64,000 bases of DNA, from positions 1 through 64,000 of the forward strand of contig CAJNDS010002692.1 in assembly GCA_905221605.1 (NCBI GenBank), in the 5' to 3' direction. Of the stretch, positions 47,700 to 59,419 are shown piece after piece. This stretch comes from Symbiodinium natans (taxonomy: Eukaryota > Sar > Dinophyceae > Suessiales > Symbiodiniaceae). The notes under the pieces are model-generated. The model was given only the letters and a program-made list of their open reading frames with translations, was not told the origin of the DNA and did no database searches. How positions within the stretch are numbered: position 1 is the stretch's first letter; every line of letters starts with the position of its first letter. The position numbers and the translations under genes are program-made.

Positions 47700-49000
47700 C
47701 GAAAACGAGATGAACCACGCCAGCAAGACGACTGCTATTGATTCACTGCCTTCTAGAAGTCTAGAACCAAGATTTGCTGTAAACCATTCAATACTAACCC
47801 CCCTTCCCAATTCTTCAGTACAAAGACGTTACTGGAGTGCTCTATAGAGGCTACCAGATAGATTTGCACTCTTTGATATCAATGCTCAGTTGTTTGTGTT
47901 TTTTCGGTTGCCAGGCCAAGAGCTGCAGCGCAGGTTCATGTGGCAACTTCCTTCGTCGGCATTTGCCAGAGAATTGCTCTTGGCAACTTAAAAAGAACTT
48001 TTGCTGGGACGACTTTCTCAGAAGATTTCATGTGCTGCCTATGCAGTACTAAAATGCAAATAGGAAGTATCGGGATCCTAATTGCCGGGATCTGAACTGC
48101 TTCGTACGAAGTACGAAGCGACTACGCCACAAACTTCGCTCAAGAAACTCATCAAGCCGCTATCCCTACAGAGTTTCCAGTGCCTCGGAGAAATCTGCAC
48201 AGCAAGTACTTGCTGACATGTTCAGAAAGTACAATCCCCCGAACGGATATTCGAAGCGACTACCATTCACCATGGCAACAGCTGCTCACAAACCCATCAC
48301 TCAAAGTGCACTACAGTTTTCAAAACTAAAATTTCACACCAACTTCATTCTGCAACGATTTGGCCATAAGCACTGGACTCCCACCGCGACGCGTCCCGGA
48401 ACGCAAATGAATCAAAGAGAATTCTGTGCCCTTCGGCATACCCCCTTGACAAGGCACGCACAAAACATATCTGCCCAAGAGGCTACGAGGCAGGAACCTG
48501 GACATGCTTTCGTGACATTAAGCTGTTCATCATCCGCTTCTTCACAAGCAGGAAGGTTGCAGTTTATGGAACATCTTCGGCCGTTACGCGCAAAGTCGTG
48601 TCGTGGAGTTGGGAGACTTGACGAGCTAAATTGCAATTGAATTGCAGACATATTTTGCTGCAGCAAAGATACCCGAAGCATATAGAATATGTCACGGCGT
48701 TGTTTCGAAATATTACGTTCCAGGAAGAAACGGAGACAGAACCAGTGCAAGAAAGATAAGAAAGAGAGACAGCAAGAATTAAGTGCCAAACAACTACCAG
48801 TAGGACAGATAGCAATAAATAGAAATGGTCGGGGTGGAGCGCCTCACCCCCCCCCCCTGCAACGCATGTTTGCTTAATAAAGAGTCGCTGTGGAATACTT
48901 TAGTGCTTTTTCACGTTGGACCAAGCAAACCAAGCCCACACCCAAACAACTAGAACATCCTCAAATAAACAATAGAACTCGTGCATGTTCCTATGCTCTG
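47700..49000. other. No gene recognised
   Basis: Short motif-free frames on both strands. The interval is more AT-rich than its surroundings between about 48050 and 48900, and has a C9 run near 48849. Nothing else was seen. Confidence 0.4.
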
Positions 49001-49039
49001 GCAGCGGCCTTCTGCGAGATTACCTTGAGAGGCCGCCCC

Positions 49040-49830
49040 CGCAGCGATGACAAAGGCAGCTCTTCACACTGGAGCGGGGAAGTGGTCTTCTTCATACAAA
49101 GATATCTGTCAAAGGAGCAAACGTTGAGTGCTGTTCTTTTGTTCTCGCATCTCTCGGAAACGGAGGGATACTTGCCTGTACTTATGCATTTTCTTGCGCT
49201 GTAGTGCGCCTTCTGAGAGGCGACCAGCTCCTTGGCGTGAAGCGTGGCCCTGCGCCGCTGGACTGTTCAGTGAGGGTTGCAGTGGCTGCCACATACTACA
49301 GCCATGTGGCCTCAATGCTGCTCCCTTCCTCATCTCTGCGAGCTCTGCAGCTTCGTACATGTGCCTGGCACATCAACCGGTCGAAGGCATCGTCAAGAAC
49401 GGGGGCGCAAGCGTGTCATTTGACACAGCCTCAGCACCATGAGTTTCTTTGCCCCATCCTGAGACAAGCCGCATGGGCGTGGGTCTTGCAGGCTTGCATG
49501 CTTGAATCCGTCCTCGCAGAGCTCGCAAACCTCGCCGCAGAAAACGGATCCTCGACCTTTTGTAGCGCATCGTTGGGAGAAGAGAAGCAAGGTCATGAGA
49601 GGTGCAAGATCTTTGGGAGCAGGGAAGCTGATGCCTCCAATGGCACGGACCACATCACCCACCTGCCAGTAAATCATGTCCCTCGACATCCTCCCAGCTC
49701 TAGCCAAGGCCTTCAGGACGAAGCTTACAGTATGTCCTGTGGAGAGGAGGCAAGAATTGGCAAGCTCATGCGACCAAACGGTCTCGACGTTATATCGGCA
49801 CAGCTCCACAACTTTTTCGTGAATCAGCAA
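49040..49830 (-). CDS. Possible helical-repeat protein, exon candidates
   Basis: A 145-codon minus frame (49830-49393) reads as alternating amphipathic helices: VSFVLKALARAGRMSRDMI, WQVGDVVRAIGGISFPAPKD, LAPLMTLLLFSQRCATKG and FCGEVCELCEDGFKHASL. The spacing recalls FASTK/OPR-type helical-repeat RNA-binding proteins of organelles, but the resemblance is only in pattern. A second exon candidate, YEAAELAEMRKGAAL (about 49357-49313), follows. A 344-codon plus-strand frame (49204-50238) lies codon-in-phase on the opposite strand. I prefer the minus frame because it looks more protein-like and matches the strand of every recognised gene. Confidence 0.4.
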
Positions 49831-50699
49831 GGTTGGGCAAGGAGAAGATTGCTATCTGCAAGGGTCATCGTGCTGGCTAGAACTGAGCGGAAATGCGCAC
49901 GGCTTTGCGGGCATCCAATCAATGATCTGTTTGCTTGCCGTCAGCTACCAGCAGAAGCGTCAACGACTCAACGAATCGGTCGGCAACGCCTGGTGTTTTT
50001 CTGGCACCTCAAAAGGTGCAAGAGTAGTGGAGGATTAGTGCAGGCATTTGCAGGCATTCGGGAAAATTGTACAGCAATTCTAGAAGCCGGCCTTCCTGTG
50101 CAGCATTCCGCATCGATCCAGCACGTTCCGCCAACATCCGTGCAGTACCTTTGGGCGTCTGTCACCTTGTCAGAGCAAGTCAAAACCTTTTGCGGCCATA
50201 ACATGTCAGATCTCTGTGGCCGAATGATACTGACATGACCAAGGATGAAAACCACACACCAGACTCAAACCAGCACGGCCCCGGCTTCAACGCTACTGCC
50301 AGAAACAGGACTCAGAGCACAGAAAAAGGCACTTAGAGTAGCACAAGAATTCAGACTTTTGCATCCAGGCTTCAAGCTCTGGATGCCTCTAGACCGTGGA
50401 CCGCAGTTCAGACCCTAAGTCACGAACACCCTAGACAGCCCCACCCAGACATCTACAACCGCTGTACAGCTCTGGAACCCGAGGTCTGAACTTCTGGTGT
50501 GGGCTTCATGAGTTGGAGGTGTTGGCCCCTTGACTGAACCCTGGTTTTGCGTATGTCGATCTGTGTTGTCCGCTTGTCTTTCCTGTTGTCTCAGCCTTCA
50601 TGTCATCGGAATGCTTCATGAACACGTCTGCGCTCCAGGCTGCATCACACGTTTCGTGGCACAGAGCCGCCACCCGAGAGGTAAGCAAGCGATGCGCTA

Positions 50700-53340
50700 G
50701 CGATCCTTTGAACTTTGAACTGTGTTTCGTGGTACGTTGCAGGGCGGCTGGAGCTTGGAATTTCTAACGTCGCTTTGGCTCTGGGAGCCATTGCCTGGCA
50801 TTTCCGTGCATGCTACCAGTCTCTGTCGAAGACAAGGACAAGGCTTGAACATACAACCAACAACCATGCATACATAGGTAGCAGTGCAGCAGTACATGTC
50901 ACATAAACTTATAGGGATCTTGTTGGGGGGGGGGGCACCGCGGGGCACCTGCTTGTTCTGGACTCGGACGTTTTGTTGGATATCCAGCAACCCCACGAGC
51001 GGTGGCTCTGCGAGCGGCGGCTCCGAGAGCGGCGGCTGTGCGAGTGGCTCCGCGGAGCGTTCTTGAGGCTCCGCATCGCTGGAGATGCCTTTAAGACTGG
51101 GTTTCGCAAGAAACGGCAAGAGAGCTCAACATGGCCACGGCATCTCACGAAATGCTCGGCCTTGTGGAAGAAATGTGACAGTCACCAGCACGACAATCAG
51201 GCGCCCCAATCCGCTGCAGACAGCCATGCTTGCGAGCTTCGTCGGAGGCTGCTGCCCAGGTTCTACCTAGATGTGGTCAAGTCAAAGAGGCCCTAAGAAG
51301 GGCACAGCTTGATCCAGGCAGGGGTGACGTGATGAGTGATGGAAAGTGACACGATGTTTCAAGCTGCAAGGCGGCAAGGCGATCAGCAGTCCTGGAAGGT
51401 ACTCAACTCGATTGTGCCGTCGTCGACTCCTGCTCAAGCGCTTCTGGTCCCTGTGACGGTGAAAGTCCATGCAAGTGCGAGCTACAATCTAGCTACAACT
51501 CACATTCAGGCCAGCAGCGTCTGTCCTCTTTCCCACTGTACGCGTGAAGGGACGCACCGTTGACTCCTTCTAGTGGTGCAGCAATAGGCACATGTACAAG
51601 TTTAGGACGGCGAGACTGCCGGCACCTCTTCACCGTCGCTGAGCCAAGTAAAGTTAGATTCAGACATTGCGGCTTCAGTGGTTGCCCGACCTGCAAAATG
51701 ACGGCCTAGTGAAGCAGTGGGGGAAGCACTCACATGATAGAGCTCTTAACGCTTGTCTCACCTTCTCATCATCAGATCACTCACGTGACTTCATGTGGAT
51801 CGTTGTGAAATGCGCGGCCTCGTATGAGTGCTTGCGCTGGAGTCACAGCAGGGGATTTTGCATTGTGCTCCGGCACTTTCAGCCCTGGCCCACAGGTGCA
51901 TTGGAGTCATGGCTGCACGAAGACAGTAGCGTAGCAGCGTAGCTCTTGCCAGCGGCCTGTGCTTCTTGAGACAGCCTCCTCCATTTGCTTCAGCTTCTCC
52001 TGGCCGCGCAGTTTGGCAGTATCGGCAGACTTTCTGAAGTTCCATGCAAGCCTATGAATCGGAATATGGACAGCCCGGCTGCGCTCACATGCTCTCATGC
52101 TCAACAACCCCAGAGGTTCCCTTGAGGAGGGAGCAAAAGCACAAAGAGCCAGGCAGGCAGGAGGCACTGGTCCGTCCACCCGACCATGCGCCAACGCGTC
52201 CTCCTGCAAGAGGGCCCCAATCACAGCTGAACCTTTCCCTCTGCGAGTAAGAACGGTCGCCTTGTGGACAGCACAGAACTGACTTCCGCTTCGCGGCTTC
52301 CTGAAGCAGCGAGCCGCTCCGGCACATGATGGCTAGTACACACTGCAGGCTGAATGCATGCATGCTGGACAGACCGAGGGCAGCCTCGTGCACTGTCCAC
52401 CGTAGCCTTTGGCCCATATCCTTGCCATGCAAAGGTCGTTGCAGACCTCAGCAGGCAACAAAGACAGCTTGTGCAAGGGAAGAACAATCGCACCTTGCCT
52501 CTTCCCTCTTGGGTCCTGGTTCGAAGCGCTCGAACTCCTTGTCTTGGCCGGTGTTTACGCAATCTTCATGGAAAACACTTTCCTGCCCAGCCTGCTTTTC
52601 CGCATCATGGGAGTGCACTTTTCCGTGGACCTTTTCCGGCACGGACTGTACCCTGACGGCTTTCAGTGCACAGGGATCTGAGCCAGTGTCGCAAACAGCG
52701 TGAAGCATCTTTCAGCATTTTGTCGAGATTCTTGGCGGCAGCCCGTGCGTTTGCTGTGCAAAGGGCACTGCGCTGCGTCACTGGGGCCACCATGATTCGG
52801 TCGGCCCCGGCTGATTGGATGCTTCCACTGGGGTTTTTGAGGCTTCCAGTTTGGACCCTCCCTGTAAAACTGTTGCTCCGCAGTACGGCGCCTCTGGATG
52901 TGGATGATCGTTCATAGGAGCTCTCCAGGCCCCTACCATATCTGGGAGGGTTCAGAAGGGGACTCTCATGTCCGGAAACCCCATGCCGGCTCCCACTGCA
53001 CCCAAGTGACTTGGACTGCGAAGAAGAGAGCCTGACTCAACAAAAGGCTTCGTGGCTCCCCCTTTGGCACCTTTCAAAGCACATGATGACGTGCTGCGTT
53101 GCGTTGTGGGGACTTGGCAGATCAAGTATCCATGCCCAGTCCAACACTGCAGACGTGTGTGTATTGCCAAGTCACCACACGCGTATTGGCCTGTGGACTG
53201 TGGACAGCTGCCTTGAGCCTTCCTAGGTCCGATTGGAAGGCCAAAGCCCGGCCAAGTACCGCACGAAAAGTTCCTTCCCTTTGCATTGTAAAACTGACGC
53301 TGAGACAGCGAGGCGTTTGCCCTCTTGTGCCATTTCCAGC
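50700..53340 (-). CDS. Scattered exon candidates, unknown
   Basis: Minus frames with some coding character: KGISSDAEPQERSAEPLAQP (51090-51000), AWNFRKSADTAKLRGQEKLK with QMEEAV (52050-51970), NARAAAKNLDKMLKDASR (about 52755-52700) and LLEMAQEGKRLAVSASVLQC with FVRYLAGLWPSN (53345-53225). None gives a family, and they need not belong together. A competing plus-strand frame at 52490-52681 is described under findings. Confidence 0.3.
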
Positions 53341-53899
53341 AGTACAAATACATTTATGGCAATCGAAGCTCGCGCATCTGCGTCACGACGGCTGAAGAAG
53401 CAGTTAGATACACTACACAACTTCTCAGCGCTTGTGCGATCAGTTGCATGCATGGCTTTTGCAGACGCTGTGACGCTGACAACGTATATACAGCTTTTGA
53501 TGTTGCAGCACGAACAGCGAAGAACAGCGAAGATTAGAGTTCGTCGCTCCGGCATGGGCTTAAAAGAACTGGGAGCGACGAGTGCTCAGCGTTGGCAGGC
53601 TCCGATTCTCTCCGATTCAGCTTCTCGTGCGGCCTTGCCACTGCCAACTGCAATCTGGAGCATTGCCAAAGTACGTGCCAGAGGTCCACCATCACAGGAC
53701 TCTGGCGCGTGAGAAGTCGACGCTATGAACATCAAGCCGGCAGCTCGCGCTCTCGCGCTGCGCTCACTGAAGGCTTCCCCCCGGCTTCCTGTGCCATCCA
53801 GCGGTCGGCCAGCTGGAATGGACCTGGTGTGCCAGGGCCTCGAGTCACCTTGAGGACAGGCAAGGACAGGCCGCAGGCTGATGGCAGAGACACTCCCGC

Positions 53900-56800
53900 T
53901 CTCTCCCCCCAAGCTGCCAGGTGCTAGGCCCGCTAGGCACCACTAACCTATGCTCCAGAAAAAACACATCTTGGGGGGCATTGTCCTAGTGGTTGTAGCT
54001 GCTGGGAGCTCACTCGTGTGTAGCCAGACACAACCCGACTGTTCCGGAAAGTGGAGGTGCTTGCGACATCTAGCTGCCCACCCTCTCTGTCCTTCAGCAC
54101 TGCGTCTGAGAGTTACTCCCGATTCGGACTTCTCACATCTGAGCACTTTGGCTGAACATTGCTGCGCATGTCGGGAATCCCACGTTTTCACGGCCTCACA
54201 CTCGAGGCCGTCCGATCAGTACGGACTCCGACACGTTCAGATGCAAAGCAAATTTCGACACTCGGACGGACAGCACTCTTTCATCTTCACTAGGCAACCC
54301 CTTCTGCAACAGATCATTCTTTTGCTGGTTCCTCAGGTTGACCACCTTACTGGCAGTGGCGACTCATGGTAATTGCAAAGGTCATTCCTTGTGCTGAGAA
54401 CAAGAAGGCCGCTGTGGCAGCTGCAGCAGAGTGACAGAGTCGCCCTAGCAACACTATAACTCACCAAGAACATGGTCATCGCAATCGTACATGCTTGCTT
54501 TACCTTGGATGCACTTGTGGCGCATTGCCTCTCACAGATCTGCTTTCATAATATTTATGGAAGGAAAGCCCAGCATGCACAGGCATGCTGCTTTCTGCCA
54601 AGAGTGCTGGCGCCGACTAAAAAACGTAGTGGGGCAGATTGTGGCCCTGTGCGTTTGCCAGGGAGCAACTCTTTTGAATCGTCACGTTGTCCGCATGCCA
54701 TATGTCAACAACAGGCGGGCTCCCTGGCATCTGGGAAGAGCTCACCTTAGATTTTCGCCAGACTCACCGCGCCCTGGCCAAGCACTATGCCTGAACCAAC
54801 TGCAACAGAATGTCAAAGTCGGCGACGTTCATGCATCAGCAGGTCGACAGCAGCAACACCTCAAAGGGGATCAGAGGGTGAGCATGCTGTCAGACAGCAC
54901 ATGCGAGAACACAGGGGAAAATAGGGCAGCAACCCTCACGTCGCTCCTGTAACAGATCTGAAGCAGCTGGCTAGCCTCGAAACCGCATCAAGCATCCTAA
55001 AGGTAAAAGTGCAATGCAGAAGTAACATGTGCTCAGGCTCAGGCAGTTCGTCTGCATCATCATCATCGTGAACTTGTCCATTTTCCTGAGGCATGCAGGG
55101 CAAACTCTTGAACGGCCCGGCTCATGATTGAATGCTGAGCCCCGCTGCGGAGTTAGAGTCCGCGGCCGACGCCACGGAACGATTGCTCGAGGCAGCAGTT
55201 GTCGTCTGCAGGGAATCAGTGAATGCAAGCTGCTTAGCGCCTTAGAGGCCTTAGAGCCTCTGAGTCTTGTGAGGTTCCCTGTTTTCTAACCAAAATCGAA
55301 AGATCCAATCTGTCGTGGGCCTCTGCCCAAGCGCGCGCTTCGGGCTCCTGTCACAGGTACGCTGTGTGCAAAAGGTGCAGACACAGGGCATCGGTCCGAG
55401 TCCTCCATCCGCGGATGGCCAGTATGTCGCTTCGATGCCCACCTGTCGTGGATGAAGCCCTTTTCGTGTTCAGCATCGCTTTCGGAATGTTTTAAGAACT
55501 TTTAAAGAGGCGCCTGAGCACGCCTTAGCTGAGGTCAGTACTGAGAGTGGTTCGCACCGCTGCTGAGACTGTTCACTACGCTTGTGGAAGCAGGGCCTCA
55601 GGCAAATTCAGCTTGGCACATCCTTGTGCATCTTTGCCCCCCCGCATTTCTTACTCGGCAGGAGGTTCATGGCCTGTACGTTGCTCGGAGCATCCCTCCT
55701 GGCTCAGGAAGCAGGCAGAATAACAAAGGCCGGACATCACATCAAGTCCAAGTCTGGTGCCATCTCCCAACCGGTGTAACCTGTATGAAACATCGAGAAA
55801 CTGTCTGTCATAGCCGATTCAGACACGTGGTCGCTCAGCTGAGGCAACCACTCGCGGATGCATCCTGCCATGGCGACTTGCTTGATAAGTGGCGACAACC
55901 AGATCATCGCACACAGCAATGTGCAGCCAACATGATGCTCATTTCAAAGGATTGGATTCAGTTTTGTGGCCTGCGGCCAGCCAACTGAGTCGTAGCACTC
56001 CTGACAGGCATGTTCCATTATTCCATTATGTTCCACACCACGCCACAGACACTTTGCATCATTTTGCAGTACGTTTTGTGAATCTCAGGCCTCGGGATGC
56101 AACTCGGACTCAGGATCGAAAGCATATCCCCCCTGCACATGGTCTACATCTCAGCTCGTTTACTGAGTTTACTGCCAGGGCCAGGTGCCTCCATCACCTC
56201 GCTCATCCAAAGTCCGAACTCAGGATCTGCATACTCCTCTTAACATCAGCCACAGAGTCATCGACAAAAAGGGATCGGCTGGGCTTGCAGAACAATAGCG
56301 CTGCTAACACTGCATTCGGACCGCGCACCTCACCCCACATCCCATCATCCTGCCACCGCTCTCAGTTCAATCCATGCTTGAACCAGCTCTTCCGGGAACT
56401 AGGTCGAAACCTCGGGCATGTGGTACTGGGCGGAATCCCATGGCATCACTTCTTCAACTTGGGCTCCTGTGCACAGGACAGGTCAGCACGCGGTGCGTTC
56501 CACAGTTTTCTGCGCTCTGTACCCACACTCGAATTGCATTCGTTTCCGAGGTGATCCCGGCGATCCCACAAGAACCCGGTCAGCGGCATCATCTCCGGAT
56601 TGTCGTGCCAATGCCTGCAATTCTCAGTGCGGGGCAACCTTTCGTCCTCTTCTGCCTTAACCTACTCTGACCAGAAGCTTGTGCAAAGATAGCAGAACAA
56701 TCGAAAAGCACGGGACAGCAGAAGTACTCTTCGATGTCTTGCAAATATGATCAAGATCTACGACTTTCTCAAGTGCGAAGCCTCGCTATACTCAAACTGC

Positions 56801-56900
56801 TAGTTCATTTCTACCAAGCTTTCATGGGTTTCTTGTTTCCACCAATTATTCTTGTTGTTCTTTTCTTGCCATTTGTTGCAGTTCATTGCCTTCGGTCCGC
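53900..56900. other. No gene recognised
   Basis: Frames on both strands are short or of equal length on opposite strands, and none shows a domain. The 221-codon plus frame at 55889-56554 is His/Ser-rich without structure and is not convincing. Confidence 0.4.
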
Positions 56901-56944
56901 AGGCTCTAGGCGACTACGATTAACAGCGGGGTGGTTGGGGGAGG

Positions 56945-56976
56945 CCCCCGCCCCCCCCCCACCCCCCCCCCCCCCC
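56945..56976. repeat. Poly-C tract
   Basis: Near-pure run of about 31 C interrupted by one G and one A. Similar tracts occur at 62467-62479 and 63773-63788, and a G run occurs near 50925. Homopolymer length is likely unreliable in the assembly. Confidence 0.9.
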
Positions 56977-57239
56977 AATTCAATGCTCGCATGACGGGTT
57001 TGGACACCTGTTCTTGTATGGTTGTTGAAGCAACTTCATTTGGCAGCTTGTCGCATGAGGGGCTTGGAAGGGTCCTGCAGAAAACTTTTCACCTTGGAAA
57101 ATCCCCCATCCCCCGCCCCCCAAAAATGGCAAAACTTGGAGAAACAGCATCCCCAACACAAATACGGAGCCAACAAAAGCAAGAAGTCAAAGGAAGAAAA
57201 AAGACAAGCTCCAAAAAACAACGCAAACAAGGGAACCAG

Positions 57240-57510
57240 CTTCCTCCATTTTTTCATAGGAAGCTCTGTGTATTTCGTCTGGAAACCTCTGTTTGGCCTT
57301 ACATATTCAACGGGCAACCTCTATTTGAGCCGCAACATTCTCATGGGGCTATTTCTTTTCGGAAACTTCTAGTTCCTCTGCGGAGAACCTATCATTCCTA
57401 TACTTCAAAATGGAAACGATAGTTCTCCTCTCTTTGAATAGGAATAGGAAACCTGTATTTCCTTTGTATTTTCACCGGAAGCCCCTCTATTTCGTCGATA
57501 CAGACGATTT
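57240..57510. repeat. Degenerate GGAAACCTCTATTTC-type repeat
   Basis: Several spaced variants of one word occur: GGAAACCTCTGTTTG, GGGCAACCTCTATTTG, GGAAACTTCTAGTTCC, GGAAACCTGTATTTCC and GGAAGCCCCTCTATTTCG. Spacing is roughly 30-60 bases. It looks like a decayed satellite; no gene was recognised. Confidence 0.5.
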
Positions 57511-58069
57511 TTCCGTTCCCCCCCCCCTCCAGAAATCCGCGTATGGAGATAGCTTCTACAGTACTTCGCCAGATCTCCACGAGAAAAAATCATTGCAGCC
57601 CATTATTTGGTCAGTGATGCTGGCTACGCTGATGCACTTTGCTCGTACACGGATGCTGTGCACATCTGGTCGCCTCAGAGAGAGCTTTGGTCGCTCGATC
57701 CCCGAAGGCCTGTTCAACTTCATACCTTCAGAAGACACGAGCGAGTGCAGCTGCAAGAGTGTTGTGATCCGGGCCTCTTTCTTGTCTCGGGTGATGCGCC
57801 GCGATACTTCGCAGCCTTTAAGGCCTGATGACGATCAAAAACCGAATGGGTGACCATTGTGGGTGGTGAACTGAAGCTCGGCGTATGTAGATGGCTTAGC
57901 GTGAGTGCCAACATGCCGTAAGCTTATTCGGAACGGCCACACAGGGCCGCCGTGGGACTGGAAGCGCGTTCCACAGTGGAGGCAGTGCACCATTTGGTAA
58001 ACATCAGATACATCAGACTACAGTGGCTGTACGTGCACCAATAACCTTCACCGACATTCTGACATTCTA

Positions 58070-58620
58070 CTTCCAAAACTTCCACTGACAAAGAAGATTT
58101 GCCTGCTCAGCACGTCGCTTCAACTCTTCACCTTGCTTCACGAGGTCAGCTGGATTCTGGATGGACAGACTAGGCTTGCTGTGTACTGTCTACTGTGGCA
58201 AGTTGCCGGCGACGCTACGAATGGGCACCGGATCGGTGTTACTCAGGAACAGACTCGGACTCAGTGGCCTAAGTTCGACTCAGGGCTCGTACACTAAGCA
58301 TGCTCTTGCCATGAGCTGGGGGCGAAGACTCATTCGAAGTGACACCTGAAACTATGAGTTTCATCGCTTATTCTTCTTTGGCGCCATGGAGCTCGCAGGC
58401 TCTGCGCTGACGAGCAGCCGCCATAACCTTTGGCTCGCAAAGCAAACTGTTTTCACTTCTACAGTTCAGTTTTTCAGTCGGCTTGTCCGCATGCCTCAGC
58501 AATCTTCTGTGACATCTCACTGCCTTCTTGTCCCTGCTCCTGGTCACAGGAGCGCTGTGTATCGGATCGACTGCCATCTTTGCAGCTGATTCAAGTCTCG
58601 CCTCCGATTCTTTCTTTACC
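58070..58620 (-). CDS. Small charged coiled-coil protein, exon candidates
   Basis: A terminal minus-strand exon reads IQNPADLVKQGEELKRRAEQ then ANLLCQWKFWK and a stop near 58070. Upstream on the same strand are VSLRMSLRPQLMARACLVYE (about 58342-58280) and KVKKESEARLESAAKMAVD (about 58618-58560). The first and last are clearly helical and charged. No family was recognised. The exons are too short to appear as long open frames. Confidence 0.4.
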
Positions 58621-59419
58621 TTCTCACGGCTGGTCCTATGGAGTCGCTGAGAGGCTCAGAGTGTAGTCAACTAAGATGCTGCTACGAGTAGCGAATGAGC
58701 AGTGGCAGCAATGGCCTGTCAAGCATGCGAGGCACGCTTGATTTCGGAGAAAGATGCTTCTGACGTGCAGCAGCCGCTGCAAGGGCCTGTGCAGTGGGCC
58801 GCAATGGCTTTCTCTCACTCATGGCCGCAACAATACACCGGAACCTCTTTTGCCCGTGAAGACACGTCGGGAGGTGCAGGTGGTGGGGGACAGCTCGGTG
58901 GCGGTGGCCTGTCTTCTGGTGCATCACAGGCAGCAACGCTGTCCAACGGAAGGCACCTCCGTGACACCGCCATCCTGCCTCCACCTGCAAAATCTCTAGA
59001 GGCACGGCACTGGGCTAGACACGCCATTGGGCCATTTTTGCATGCATTGGGCCTGATGTCAAGGTTGTAGGCCGCAAGGGGCCAACCCCACGAGGGCAAG
59101 GACCGCAAGGACCCTTTGAGTAGAGCCACAACGCAGAAATTGGTTCAGAGCCGCCCGCCGCTGGTGAGATCCGACTTGTGACCGTCCCATCCAGCCGAGT
59201 CCCAGGACCAACTGGGTGCTTGGTTTCTGCCACTGGCGCTCAGCGTCTTGCTATACCGCAGCACACTACACCTGAGACGTGGTGAAACCATGTGTAAGAA
59301 TGAGTCCTAATGAACCCATCAAAGCTAGGTAAAATGAACAGTGATCAATGCCATTCTGACATCGTGATCAGGACATGTCTTTTGCATGATCCCGATCAGC
59401 CCCCGGCTGCTCTGCAACC

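Noticed and set aside
55889-56554. 221-codon plus frame
   Set aside because: His/Ser-rich with no hydrophobic pattern or motif; no support beyond length.
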